A stretch of DNA of 64,000 nucleotides from Terriglobia bacterium (GCA_020073565.1 JAIQEY010000028.1:17220-81219); one strand, 5' to 3'; positions 53,786-62,168 are shown, counted from the first letter of the stretch. Made by a program: numbers and translations. The notes: generated from the sequence alone by a model not told the origin.

Positions 53786-54499
53786 CTAAGCGGCGAGCGC
53801 CGCCTTGACCTTTTCGTAGATCTTCTTGAGCACTTCGTCCTGTTGCCGCTCGTCCAGCATCTCGAGGGGATGATCGGGATCGTTCGCTGCTTCGAACTTG
53901 AAAAATGGCGAGTCCTTCACGGTAGAGGGCTTGACCGCTACCCAGATGATCTTAACCCCTTCCTGCTGGGCCTTTTCCAGCAGAGGAGACATTTCCTGTG
54001 CCTTAATGAACTGTGAGATGAGCAAGTCCTGGGTTACGAGGAAGACGGCCGCCTTCGCTGATTCCAGCGCCTTCCGTATCTCAGCTAGCCAAACGGATCC
54101 CGTTTGGATCTTGGTGTCGTCCCAGATGCCAAATCCCTGGTCCTCGAGGGGAATGAGAAACTTCCGGAGTCTTTCCAGCCATTTCTGGTCTTCATGGCTA
54201 TAGCTGAGGAATACGCGTTTCACCTCCACAACGCGATCTCTGAACTGCACGAAGTACAGTTTTCGATTCGTCCGGTCAATCTCATAGGTGATTTCCAAGC
54301 GTGGCTCCGGATGTACATAAAGGAATATGTCCCCCTTCATGCCAAAGCTGCGCGACCGCTCCGTATAGGCGTCCGGGTTCCTGGACATATCGTCGAGCAC
54401 ATCCAGCAGCTTGAGAAGCCGTTCCCGCGAAAGCTCTTTGCGGTCCTGAATGGCTACTGGCGAGTAACTGCATGCGTACTCTGCAAATCCCTCAGGCAT
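53786..54499 (-). CDS. RelE-like domain fused to a TIR domain
   Basis: 237 residues, cytoplasmic. Residues about 20-90 look like a RelE/ParE toxin-type fold: a helix LLKLLDVLDDMSRNPDAY, then strands KGDIFLYVHPEPRLEITYEI and KLYFVQFRD. Residues about 95-230 are a TIR domain (RVFLSYSHEDQKWLERL, FGIWDDTKIQTGSVWLAEI, AVFLVTQDLL) with the probable NAD+-cleaving Glu169 in SQFIKAQEMSPLL. The ATG overlaps the stop of the membrane-protein gene upstream (TAATG), so the two are made together. TIR assignment is firm; the RelE-like call is from fold pattern only. Confidence 0.8.
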   Translation of the reverse strand: MPEGFAEYACSYSPVAIQDRKELSRERLLKLLDVLDDMSRNPDAYTERSRSFGMKGDIFLYVHPEPRLEITYEIDRTNRKLYFVQFRDRVVEVKRVFLSYSHEDQKWLERLRKFLIPLEDQGFGIWDDTKIQTGSVWLAEIRKALESAKAAVFLVTQDLLISQFIKAQEMSPLLEKAQQEGVKIIWVAVKPSTVKDSPFFKFEAANDPDHPLEMLDERQQDEVLKKIYEKVKAALAA

Positions 54500-55557
54500 T
54501 ATTTCTGCCCCGCGATTGCGCTTTGCCGGAGCGACAACAGTCTCAGTTGCCGCCCGGCGTCGTCGACGTCATAGAAGATCTCCCAGCCGGTTTCTTGCAC
54601 GCGCTGGCGCAGTGTGCCGGTGTCTGCATCCATTTCCACGCCACTCGGTTTCGGCTGAAGGGCGAGTTCATCTATCATTTCCTCGACCCTAAGTCGAGTG
54701 TCGGGATCCAATCCGGCTTTTGCCTTGAGTACCTCGTCGCTCGACAGGATCGAGAAACTCAACTTCGGAGCCTTGGCGGATTCGCTGATTGCCATGGCCC
54801 GGCTGTGCGCAATCTGTTCGGTCTCGATCCGCGAGAATTGCTCAATCACATCGAGGGGAAAGGAAATGCGCTCGGACCCCGCCTGCTGTGCCGTCTTCTC
54901 CAAAGCAGCCATCGATTCTTTGAGATGCACGACATCCCTCCACCGAGAGGTCATCATATCCAACCGCGCCTTGCCTCTTTGGAGCACGAAGAACATTACG
55001 AAGAGAGTGCCAATCGAAAAATAGAAAAGAGCTTCGATCCAACCCATCTCAAGGAAGGGGCCTCTCCATCGTGGCACAATAGCTGCGATAGGGATGATGA
55101 TGGAGGGTATCAGGAAGAGTATCCCTAGCCCGAGACTGATCCTCTCGACGATAGCCATCCAGCGCCGCGTCTTCTGGCGTTCTTTCCAGAGGACGCCCAA
55201 AACACCCGAAAGCCCCATGCGATGAAACAAACGCTGATTGCGAATGACCTTGACAACGAGAGGTATGTTCAAAACGAGCAACGCGATCGAAAGTAAGAAG
55301 CAAAGGCCTACAGCCCCAGCGAAGGTCAGGAAGACCCATGACGGTTCTGTCTTTGCTGACTTGAATTCAATGGTGGCGAGATCGATGATGGCACCGACTA
55401 TGCAGAGGACGAAGCCCCAAACAAAGATCGTGTAGAGTTTGTAGGACAGCCGTTGCGCCCGGGACAGTTGCATGGCCTGCTGTTCGCGGTCGAGAATAGC
55501 CAGCGCCCGCCCCAACTCTGCGCGACCTAACTCGTATTGTGCGGCGGCTTGCGCCAT
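54499..55557 (-). CDS. four-TM membrane protein with C-terminal RelE/ParE-like domain
   Basis: 352 residues. After a short helical N-terminus come four membrane spans: about 41-63 (IFVWGFVLCIVGAIIDL), 73-103 (FLTFAGAVGLCFLLSIALLV), 140-162 (LGLGILFLIPSIIIPIAAIV) and 172-195 (IEALFYFSIGTLFVMFFVL). A cytoplasmic helical region follows, then a domain at about 283-346 that fits RelE/ParE toxins (RVEEMIDELALQPKPSG, LRQRVQETGWEIFYDVDDAG, RQLRLLSLRQ). It is upstream gene of an overlapping pair with the TIR gene. I infer a membrane sensor or anchor with a TIR effector; nothing like it is known to me. Confidence 0.75.
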   Translation of the reverse strand: MAQAAAQYELGRAELGRALAILDREQQAMQLSRAQRLSYKLYTIFVWGFVLCIVGAIIDLATIEFKSAKTEPSWVFLTFAGAVGLCFLLSIALLVLNIPLVVKVIRNQRLFHRMGLSGVLGVLWKERQKTRRWMAIVERISLGLGILFLIPSIIIPIAAIVPRWRGPFLEMGWIEALFYFSIGTLFVMFFVLQRGKARLDMMTSRWRDVVHLKESMAALEKTAQQAGSERISFPLDVIEQFSRIETEQIAHSRAMAISESAKAPKLSFSILSSDEVLKAKAGLDPDTRLRVEEMIDELALQPKPSGVEMDADTGTLRQRVQETGWEIFYDVDDAGRQLRLLSLRQSAIAGQK

Positions 55558-55652
55558 GGAGCGCTCCCAGGGGGATCGAGCGACTCGTATTGACTAAAGG
55601 ATAACACCATCAACCTGCGGGAACAATTAGGCTGATTAGATAGTCGCGTCGC

Positions 55653-55689
55653 GGGTGCCCCACTCATTCGTACTTTTCGAATGAGTGGG
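55653..55689 (-). repeat. family A hairpin, copy A6
   Basis: Read on the minus strand: stem CCCACTCATTCG / CGAATGAGTGGG (12 bp), 7-base loop AAAAGTA, then GGCACCC. Opposite orientation to A4 and A5 on the other side of the TIR operon. Confidence 0.8.
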
Positions 55690-55840
55690 TATCGTCACAA
55701 CCCAACTGTACGCGGGTCACCGTAACACTCCAACCTTTTTGATTATTCTGACCGCGGGACCAGGCGTCTCCATCGCCACTGTGCCACGCACGATCTGCCT
55801 TCATCACCATCAGTTGTTACCGCCGCCAACCAGAACCGGA

Positions 55841-55884
55841 CGGGTGGCCCATCCTAACGTCGCGCTTTTCGACGTTAGGGTGGG
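55841..55884 (-). repeat. family A hairpin, copy A7
   Basis: Read on the minus strand: stem CCCACCCTAACGTCG / CGACGTTAGGATGGG (15 bp, one mismatch), 7-base loop AAAAGCG, then CCACCC. It has the longest stem in the family. Confidence 0.8.
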
Positions 55885-55975
55885 GACTTTGCGGGCCATC
55901 CCCAACTGCCCGGTTTGCTTGAGCAGGTTGCTGAAACAACTCTGATTCGCGCAGGCTTTGGGAAGGGCACGACTT

Positions 55976-56272
55976 CACAGGCTGCGGAAAAACTAATTCC
56001 CGCGCAGAAAGCGCGCCCTCAGTGGCCAAAGCCGCACTCAAAACAATGCAGTTACCGCAGCGCTGAACAACTTGCAGAAAAATGCAATCTGCCGAGGAAG
56101 AACGACCACCGGGGCTGAAGCCCTCGTTGATTGCAAATAGGTTACGCGGCCCTAAAGGGCCGCTCTTCCACGGCGATGCAGGCATTCTTGAGTTTTTCCG
56201 CAGGTTGTGAAGCGCTGCGCCACCCAAAGTCAAGCGCGAGATCGACTTTTTCCGCAGCCTGTTCAGTCGTGC
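55976..56272. repeat. family G repeats, possible MITE-like unit
   Basis: CAGGCTGCGGAAAAAC (55978-55993) is inverted as GTTTTTCCGCAGGTTG (56194-56209) and again as GACTTTTTCCGCAGCCTG (56247-56264). The first and second bound about 230 bases with no gene. A further copy, GGGTGCGGAAAAACTCG, is at 63886. Confidence 0.55.
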
Positions 56273-56330
56273 CGTTGAGTCGTTGAAAATGTGTCCGCCC
56301 TTTAGCGCCCGAGGTGTGCTTTTTCTGCTG

Positions 56331-57110
56331 TTAGAGCGGAGAGCCGTCGGCCAGGCATTCTTCCGCGGATTCGCCTTCGCCGGCTTTAATGACTCCCGAT
56401 TCATCGGAACAGAAAATCCGGACACCAGTCTGATTGCGAACCATGGGGAACGCCGCGACTTGGTATTTGTGTTCGGTCTCGGTGTTCACGCAATTCTCCA
56501 GAACAAATCGATAGCCGGCACCTGTGCCGGAGACGATCCGATCCTCGAGGAGTTGCGCGTGTTCGGCGCTCGGCGCCGGCAGATTTCTTCCTCCGAAGTT
56601 GTCGAGCCTGCAGGTAAAGCCAATGTTTGGATACGTGGTCCGATACGTGATCTCGGCGGTGTTGATCTCTCTCACGGTGTGAACTGCAGATGCCTCATTA
56701 GCAGCCATTCTCGCACGCAGCAGGTTTGGAATTGCGATGGCGGCGATGATGAGAACGAATGGGATCAGGGCGAAGACTCCGTATCCCATTACGAGCCCCG
56801 CGGTGGCCATGCCGTTGCCCTTGAGACGGCCGTTGCTGTTGCGGATTTCCGAGCGCGAGATGTGGCCGAGGATGATGGCGGCGATGGCGGGAAAAAAGAA
56901 GAGCAGACCGAAGATTCCCGTGATCATGCTGGCGAGAGCTTTACCGCTGGTTTCCTCGGCTACGGGATAGGGAGCGGGTGGCGGGGGAACTTGCGATGGC
57001 GCGCCTGGCTGAGGTGATTGAGAGGTGGTCTGGCCGGGAACGGACTGTCCGCAGTGATCGCAGAAGCGGCTGGTATCTGAAATTGAGGTTCCGCATTTTG
57101 AGCAAAACAT
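56331..57110 (-). CDS. zinc-ribbon / DUF4190 / pilin-like fusion protein
   Basis: 259 residues in three parts. An N-terminal zinc ribbon (FCSKCGTSISDTSRFCDHCG, 2-21, four Cys) and a Pro/Gln linker lead to a DUF4190-type pair of spans (SMITGIFGLLFFFPAIAAII; GMATAGLVMGYGVFALIPFV). The second span runs into a stretch like the N-terminal helix of type IV pilins or pseudopilins (AIAIPNLLRARMAANEASAV), with a globular, Cys-containing domain after it. The protein would be membrane-bound with the zinc ribbon inside and the pilin-like head outside. No prepilin cleavage site in the usual place is visible, so it is probably not assembled as a pilin. Confidence 0.75.
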   Translation of the reverse strand: MFCSKCGTSISDTSRFCDHCGQSVPGQTTSQSPQPGAPSQVPPPPAPYPVAEETSGKALASMITGIFGLLFFFPAIAAIILGHISRSEIRNSNGRLKGNGMATAGLVMGYGVFALIPFVLIIAAIAIPNLLRARMAANEASAVHTVREINTAEITYRTTYPNIGFTCRLDNFGGRNLPAPSAEHAQLLEDRIVSGTGAGYRFVLENCVNTETEHKYQVAAFPMVRNQTGVRIFCSDESGVIKAGEGESAEECLADGSPL

Positions 57111-57233
57111 GAGTCCTCGTTTCGTGCAAAAAGTTAGTGGACAACCTACGCTTGGTTGGGAGCTTCGTCAATCGCGAAGGTTCCGGTCTGACGGGTCGTC
57201 GCCGTGGTTACATTTGTTTGGGGGATGCTTTGC

Positions 57234-57310
57234 GCGGGCAGGAATGCCCGCGGCCACACGGGGCTGCCGAGCTTTACTCGGCTGGACAGCCGAGGGCGGC
57301 TGTCCCTACG
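57234..57310 (+). repeat. family B palindromes at the uvrB 3' end
   Basis: GCGGGC-AGGAAT-GCCCGC plus GGCCACACGGGGCT (57234-57265), then GCCGAG-CTTTA-CTCGGC (57266-57282), then GGACAGCCG-AGGG-CGGCTGTCC plus CTACG (57284-57310). The CTA at 57306 is the complement of the uvrB TAG stop, so the last hairpin touches the coding end. Confidence 0.75.
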
Positions 57311-59297
57311 CGAACAGGAATTCCTTGGTGCGTAACTCTTTGATGGTGTCGCGGAGTTTGGCTGCCTTTTCGAATTCGAAGCGCTTGGCGGCTTCTCGCA
57401 TGTCGCTCTCCAACTTTCTTATGTAAGTGTCCAGGTCTTCCTGGGTCTTGAATTCTGGGACGCCTTCGGCCTCGGGGCTGGTCAGGTCGGCATAGTCGGC
57501 GGCCACGATGGCGGCGAGCGTCATGTCGAGCGGGCGGATGATGGACTCGGGAGTGATGCCGTTTTCTTCGTTGTAGGCTTGCTGGATGGCTCGGCGGCGA
57601 TTGGTTTCGTCTAACGCTTTTTTCATTGAATCCGTCATTACATCGGCATACAGGATGGCACGCCCGTTCAGGTTGCGGGCGCAGCGGCCGATGGTCTGGA
57701 TGAGCGAACCGCTGGAGCGGAGGAAGCCTTCCTTGTCGGCGTCGAGAATCGCAACCAGCGAGACTTCAGGCAGATCGAGGCCTTCGCGCAGAAGATTGAT
57801 GCCGATCAATACGTCAAACTCGCCTTTGCGCAGGTCGCGCAGGATCTTGACTCGCTCCAAGGTTTCGATTTCCGAATGCATGTAGCGGCACTTCACGCCG
57901 ACCTCGCTGTAGTACTCGGATAGATCTTCGGACATGCGCTTGGTCAAGGTGGTGACCAGCACTCGCTCGTTGCGGGCTACGCGATCGCGGATCATGTGCA
58001 GCAGGTCGTCGATCTGTCCTTTCACGGGACGGATTTCGACGGGTGGATCGATCAGACCGGTGGGACGGATGATCTGCTCGACGACGACTCCTGCGGACTT
58101 GGTCAGTTCGTAGGGACCGGGAGTCGCGGAGACGTAGACCAGTTGGTTGGTGCGGTGCTCGAACTCTTCAAATGTCAGCGGGCGGTTGTCGAGTGCGGAG
58201 GGCATGCGGAATCCATACTCAACCAGCGTTTGTTTGCGCGAACGGTCGCCGTGATACATGCCGTGCAGCTGTGGGACGGTCTGGTGCGACTCGTCGATGA
58301 ACATCATGAAGTCGCGCGGAAAGTAGTCGAGCAGCGTTGGAGGCGGCTCGCCTGGGAGGCGTCCGGTGAAATGGCGCGAATAGTTCTCGATGCCGTGGCA
58401 GTAGCCGACGGACTTGATCATCTCGAGGTCATACATGGTGCGCTGATGGATGCGTTGTGCTTCTACGGCGCGTCCTTGTTTCTCTAGTTCCGCTTCCCAC
58501 CAGGCTAGCTCTTTCTTGATGGAATCGACGGCTGCTGAACGAGTCTCGTCCTTCATCACGTAGTGCGTCTTCGGGTAGATGGGCAGGCGCATGTAGCGCT
58601 GCTTGACGGTTCCGAAAAGAGGATCGATCTGGGAGAGGGATTCGATCTCGTCTCCGAACATTTCGACGCGGTAGGCCATGTCGTCGTAGGTGGGATAGAT
58701 TTCGATGACGTCGCCGCGCACGCGGAAGGTGCCCCGGCGGAAATCGCCTTCGGTGCGCTCGTAGAGGATCTCGACCAGCTTGTGGGTGATGTCCTGACGC
58801 TTGACCTTCTGCCCTTTTTCGAGGAACAGGAGCATGCCGTAGTAGGCCTCGGGTGATCCCAGGCCGTAGATGCAGCTCACCGAGGCCACGATCAGGCAGT
58901 CGCGGCGTTCAAACAAGGAACGGGTGGCGGAGAGGCGGAGCTTGTCGAGTTCATCATTGATGGTGGACTCTTTTTCGATGTAGAGGTCGGCGGCAGGGAC
59001 GTAGGCCTCCGGTTGGTAGTAGTCGTAGTAAGAGACGAAGTACTCGACGGCGTTATGGGGGAAGAAACTCTTGAACTCGTGGTAGAGCTGGGCGGCCAGG
59101 GTCTTGTTGTGGGCCATCACCAGGGCGGGACGGTTCGCGGCCTCGATGACTTTGGCCATGGTGTAGGTCTTGCCGGAGCCGGTGACGCCGAGCAGGACCT
59201 GATGCTGTTCGCGGTCGAAGACGCCGCGGGTAAGGGTCTCGATGGCCTTGCCCTGGTCGCCTTGGGGCTGGTAGCTACTGACTAGTTTGAAGTCCAT
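57306..59297 (-). CDS. uvrB: UvrABC system protein B
   Basis: Damage-verifying helicase of nucleotide excision repair, 663 residues. Walker [17 protein letters not shown], the beta-hairpin [24 protein letters not shown]-box-like [11 protein letters not shown], helicase motifs [20 protein letters not shown] [20 protein letters not shown] and QTIGRCARN, and the C-terminal UVR motif [19 protein letters not shown]. Standard length. It is monocistronic. Its stop codon lies at the edge of a palindromic repeat. Confidence 0.98.
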   Translation of the reverse strand: MDFKLVSSYQPQGDQGKAIETLTRGVFDREQHQVLLGVTGSGKTYTMAKVIEAANRPALVMAHNKTLAAQLYHEFKSFFPHNAVEYFVSYYDYYQPEAYVPAADLYIEKESTINDELDKLRLSATRSLFERRDCLIVASVSCIYGLGSPEAYYGMLLFLEKGQKVKRQDITHKLVEILYERTEGDFRRGTFRVRGDVIEIYPTYDDMAYRVEMFGDEIESLSQIDPLFGTVKQRYMRLPIYPKTHYVMKDETRSAAVDSIKKELAWWEAELEKQGRAVEAQRIHQRTMYDLEMIKSVGYCHGIENYSRHFTGRLPGEPPPTLLDYFPRDFMMFIDESHQTVPQLHGMYHGDRSRKQTLVEYGFRMPSALDNRPLTFEEFEHRTNQLVYVSATPGPYELTKSAGVVVEQIIRPTGLIDPPVEIRPVKGQIDDLLHMIRDRVARNERVLVTTLTKRMSEDLSEYYSEVGVKCRYMHSEIETLERVKILRDLRKGEFDVLIGINLLREGLDLPEVSLVAILDADKEGFLRSSGSLIQTIGRCARNLNGRAILYADVMTDSMKKALDETNRRRAIQQAYNEENGITPESIIRPLDMTLAAIVAADYADLTSPEAEGVPEFKTQEDLDTYIRKLESDMREAAKRFEFEKAAKLRDTIKELRTKEFLFA

Positions 59298-59717
59298 GGT
59301 GGTCGCAGAAAGAAAGCGCGGCGCGTGGGAATCTTTTGATTATATCGCGAATGATTTGCCGGGCCACTGCATGGGCGTGAGTAGGAAAAATGCACTTCCG
59401 TGTAAATCATTCCGCCCGGTGCAGGGAGGCCGGAAATTTGTCCTAAGTTGTTCACCTTAGGCTCTGAGTAAAACCATGGTTCGGAAGGGGCAAGACCCTT
59501 GTCTGGTGCCTTGTGGGGCTCCAAAAAACCACTGATTTTGGGTGAAAAGTGGTCAGGGCTACGGATTTTCACACTTTCGTAACCGGAGAAGGGTGGATTG
59601 GTCGCGCGGATGCACAGAGCAGAGGTCATAGCGACCAAAATCTAGAAGCGTACATCGGACCTGGCTGCCGATTTGCCACTTGCGGCGGGGCCGAGCGCAT
59701 AGGGTGGGGTGCTGCAC
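59298..59717. other. intergenic between uvrB and the first HTH pair
   Basis: About 420 bases between divergent genes. A perfect -10 hexamer for uvrB is listed at 59339. No coding frame or strong hairpin was recognised. TCCTAAGTTGTTCACCTTAG GC (59442-59462) is a weak imperfect inverted repeat. Confidence 0.4.
59339..59344 (-). promoter_or_regulatory. candidate uvrB -10 element
   Basis: TATAAT on the minus strand, 42 bases before the uvrB ATG. No convincing -35 lies 16-18 bases upstream, and no LexA-like palindrome was seen. Confidence 0.35.
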
Positions 59718-59993
59718 ATGGAAGAGAATATCGGTCAAGTGGGGCCCCGAGAGCAACAGATCATCGACTTGTTGCTTCAGGGTTGTGACAATTCGGAAAT
59801 CGCTCGCGATCTACACATAGCCGAGCGTACCGTGAAGGCACATTTCAACCGCCTGTTCTTGCGGTTCGGAATCAAAGGCGGCATCAAGCGGGTCAAGCTT
59901 GCGACTATGCTCTACAGGAGGCAGCTATGGTTAGAGAGACAGCAGTCAGCCGCGGGCCCAATGAACGCGAACACTTCATCATTCAACGCGTAG
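59718..59993 (+). CDS. LuxR-type HTH protein, pair 1 first gene
   Basis: 91-residue protein consisting almost only of a GerE/LuxR DNA-binding domain: REQQIIDLLLQGCDNSEIAR, DLHIAERTVKAHFNRLFLRF, then KRVKLATMLYRRQLWLE. No receiver or ligand domain precedes it. ATG at 59718 has GGTGGGG upstream. The last 67 bases overlap the next HTH gene in another frame. The closest relative in the window is the protein at 61615. Confidence 0.85.
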   Translation: MEENIGQVGPREQQIIDLLLQGCDNSEIARDLHIAERTVKAHFNRLFLRFGIKGGIKRVKLATMLYRRQLWLERQQSAAGPMNANTSSFNA

Positions 59994-60154
59994 CGGAGGG
60001 CTGCAAGAACCGCGAAATCGCCGATTCCCTGGGGACCACCGAGCACGTGGTGAAGAACTACTTGCGGGTAATATACGACAAGTTGGGCCTATGGAACCGG
60101 GTAGAGCTGGCGCTGTGGTACGAGGCGCGACGGCACGAACAATACCAAGCCTGA
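59927..60154 (+). CDS. LuxR-type HTH protein, pair 1 second gene
   Basis: 75-residue HTH-only protein (NEREHFIIQRVAEGCKNREI, ADSLGTTEHVVKNYLRVIYD, KLGLWNRVELALWYEARRHE). Excellent ribosome site, AGGAGGC five bases before the ATG, placed inside the first gene. It is more like the second gene of the other pair (61836) than its own partner, sharing VKNYLR and the KLGxWxRxELALx tail. Confidence 0.88.
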   Translation: MVRETAVSRGPNEREHFIIQRVAEGCKNREIADSLGTTEHVVKNYLRVIYDKLGLWNRVELALWYEARRHEQYQA

Positions 60155-60216
60155 GGCCGACCGACTGCCCCCGATGCAGTGTCACGAGGGCGGGGATCTC
60201 TTCGATCGATAGTTCC

Positions 60217-60264
60217 CAAAAAGGGGTTCATTCCTGTGACAGGAGTGATTCCCCCTTTGTTTTC
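60217..60264 (+). terminator. probable terminator after HTH pair 1
   Basis: Interrupted hairpin AAAAAGGGG-TTCATTCCTG / CAGGAGTGATTC-CCCCTTT followed by GTTTTCT, 63 bases after the stop of the second HTH gene. Confidence 0.5.
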
Positions 60265-60314
60265 TGGGCATTACTTCGCTGACCTAGAGACTTAAGACAA
60301 GAATAGAAGCCGGA

Positions 60315-61289
60315 TCAGTTGCAGGCGGCGCGTTTGGCCGGCTCGAAATGGTCCGTTTGCGCGTCACGCTGGGTGGTCACACGTCCGTCGGCAGTTTTGC
60401 CGTATTGGTCTTCGCCCGCGCAGTAGTACAGCGCGCTGTGCGGATCGATCCACACCTGGGCGTTGGGGTCTCCCCGATAATGGACTTGCGCGGCGGGCGC
60501 CTCGGCAACACCCAACTTCACTAGGACCCTTTGCCAGGGGTCCAAGCGCGGCTTTTGTGGTGCGACCGCGGCCGGCCAGAGCAGAGCGACTACCGCCAGC
60601 ACGATTGCGATCCCCAGGTAAAGATCGGCGCGATGGAGATTCAGCAACTGCCGAAGGTCCGATAGAGAGTCCCCTGACCTGGCGCTCGGTTCGGGTAGTT
60701 CCGTCACTGAGTCATTGTCGGAGATCGCCAGCGGAATGGAGTGGACCGAGTCTTCGACTTGCGCTTGGTTCTGCGGGGCTTCCGGGCCATGGGAGACTGA
60801 TTCTGGAGACTGGTTGAAGTCCTTGGGTAAAGTGCCCAGTCCCGAACTGGCAAGCTCGAGTACCGATCCCTTGCTGGATCCTGGCGGGCGCTCCTGACGG
60901 ACCCGGCGCTCCTGGCTCATTTCCCAGAGCGACGCAAACTTGCGCTGCATGCGCTCTCCCGGGCGAAACTCTTCCAAGGCGCACTTGTCACATCGGGAAT
61001 CACCCTCCTTCAGGGGAGCGCCACACTGCCGACAGACCCTGAAAACTTCAGCTTTCGGTTCCGAAGCGATCTTAGAAGTTACTTCCGGGCCTGCCGACGA
61101 ATTTGCCTCCGCGTTTGCCTGCTTGGTGGCCGCTGGAGTTGCCCCCGAACTTGCCTCCTTGGTGGCCCCCGGAGTTGCCCCCCTAACCTGCTTCAGAAGG
61201 TCGGCGTGCTCCTGGATGGTGAAGGCAGCGGCCAGCAAGCCCTGAAAGGACTTCTCATCTAGTTGCAGCTTTGGCCGGGTCAAGGACAT
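60315..61289 (-). CDS. zinc-ribbon membrane protein between the HTH pairs
   Basis: Not recognised as a family. From ATG 61289 the product is about 324 residues. An N-terminal helical segment (LQLDEKSFQGLLAAAFTIQE) precedes a repeat-rich Ala/Thr/Gly stretch (two 36-base units, 61115-61186). A zinc ribbon follows (CRQCGAPLKEGDSRCDKC), then a polar linker and one span (LYLGIAIVLAVVALLWPAAV). The C-terminal domain has VHYRGDPNAQVWIDPHSALY, then YCAGEDQYGKTADGR. ATG 61329 is an alternative; neither start has a ribosome site. It is antiparallel to the HTH pairs on both sides. Confidence 0.65.
   Translation of the reverse strand: MSLTRPKLQLDEKSFQGLLAAAFTIQEHADLLKQVRGATPGATKEASSGATPAATKQANAEANSSAGPEVTSKIASEPKAEVFRVCRQCGAPLKEGDSRCDKCALEEFRPGERMQRKFASLWEMSQERRVRQERPPGSSKGSVLELASSGLGTLPKDFNQSPESVSHGPEAPQNQAQVEDSVHSIPLAISDNDSVTELPEPSARSGDSLSDLRQLLNLHRADLYLGIAIVLAVVALLWPAAVAPQKPRLDPWQRVLVKLGVAEAPAAQVHYRGDPNAQVWIDPHSALYYCAGEDQYGKTADGRVTTQRDAQTDHFEPAKRAACN
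61115..61186. repeat. 36-base tandem repeat inside a gene
   Basis: Two consecutive imperfect 36-base units, starting TTGCCTGCTTGGTGGCCGC and TTGCCTCCTTGGTGGCCCC. They encode 12-residue Ala/Thr/Gly-rich repeats of the zinc-ribbon protein. Length may vary between strains. Confidence 0.6.
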
Positions 61290-61614
61290 TTGAACGAGGG
61301 GGGAATGGCGCTTCGGAACTAAGACCATTATAGTGCAGGTCTGAAAACCTGAGAACGGAGAATTTTGGCAGGCTAGCGAGTCGGGGCAGACGCCGAAAAT
61401 CAGAGGTTGAACGGGAATTTTCCTGATTGGGGATTCCAAAGTGGGCGGCGGCTCATGAAAAAGGTCTAGGGTGGGCGAATAGAAATAGAAGCAAAAGGCG
61501 TAAGTAGTGTGTTTAGAATGGGCTGCATGTGAGCGAAGATTTGGCGAACAGGTTGCTTTCAGGATCAGCGGGTCGCGACCCCAAGACTGAACTGAAGGAG
61601 AAGACGAAAAGCCC
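61290..61614. other. intergenic between zinc-ribbon gene and HTH pair 2
   Basis: About 325 bases between divergent genes. No coding frame or strong hairpin. GAAGGAG at 61592-61598 is the ribosome site of the next gene, if rather distant from its ATG. Confidence 0.4.
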
Positions 61615-61857
61615 ATGATTAACCTCAACGAGATCAAGATCACGCCCCGTGACCAGCAGGTCCTACACCTGCTCGTGCTGGGGTGCAGCAACAAGGAGAT
61701 CGCGAGCCAGCTGAACATCAGCCCGCGAACCGTCAAACAACACCTGCGCACCCTCTTCTTGCGCGCGGGCATTAAAGAGGGGCGGAAGCGGGTGAGACTC
61801 GCGACGGCCATGTTCATCAAGGAGCAGGTGCAGCCATGCAGCCCCGTGATCGGTTAA
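61615..61857 (+). CDS. LuxR-type HTH protein, pair 2 first gene
   Basis: 80-residue HTH-only protein (PRDQQVLHLLVLGCSNKEIA, SQLNISPRTVKQHLRTLFLR, KRVRLATAMFIKEQ). It parallels the protein at 59718: same length, same KRVxLAT tail and FLR-xGIK. The last 22 bases overlap the next gene, so the two are probably translationally coupled. Confidence 0.87.
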   Translation: MINLNEIKITPRDQQVLHLLVLGCSNKEIASQLNISPRTVKQHLRTLFLRAGIKEGRKRVRLATAMFIKEQVQPCSPVIG

Positions 61858-62168
61858 CCGGCAAGGAGGTTCAGGTTGCCACTCTGGTGTGGCAGGGTCT
61901 CACCAACAAAGATATCGCTGGGGTACTCGGCACCAGCGAACAGGTAGTGAAGAACTATCTGCGAACCGCCTTCGACAAGCTCGGCGTGTGGACGCGGTTG
62001 GAACTGGCGCTGTACGTTGCCAGCCATGGCGGAGCGGCCTGGCATGTGCAGCTGGGCGCGGCGTCGCTGTCGCCGACGGTTCGCGGGGAGGTGCGCCCGG
62101 CGGAAGAGGGGGTGCCGCTGGCCGGCAACGGAAGGAGATCTGCGGCGGCTTCGGGAGGAATGTCCTAG
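61836..62168 (+). CDS. LuxR-type HTH protein, pair 2 second gene
   Basis: 110-residue protein: an HTH (LTGKEVQVATLVWQGLTNKD, IAGVLGTSEQVVKNYLRTAF, DKLGVWTRLELALYV) plus about 40 extra residues of Gly/Ala/Arg-rich tail that are absent from the paralogue at 59927. AAGGAGCAGGTGC precedes the ATG inside the first gene. Confidence 0.85.
   Translation: MQPRDRLTGKEVQVATLVWQGLTNKDIAGVLGTSEQVVKNYLRTAFDKLGVWTRLELALYVASHGGAAWHVQLGAASLSPTVRGEVRPAEEGVPLAGNGRRSAAASGGMS

Larger units (their letters stand above)
55558..56330. other. repeat-dense intergenic region
   Basis: About 770 bases upstream of the membrane/TIR operon, with no gene seen. It holds two family A hairpins in inverse orientation (55653, 55841), a repeat pair built on TTTTTCCGCAG (from 55976) and smaller palindromes (GGGGCTGAAGCCC near 56107; GCGGCCCTAAAGGGCCGC at 56147). 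Confidence 0.6.

Noticed and set aside
54472..55128. 218-codon plus-strand frame opposite the membrane-protein gene
   Set aside because: The minus strand shows four clean membrane spans and overlap with the TIR gene; the plus frame shows no domain.
61290..61820. N-terminal extension of the zinc-ribbon protein to 61820
   Set aside because: It would run through the oppositely oriented HTH gene at 61615; its translation is Ser/Leu/Arg-rich and featureless.
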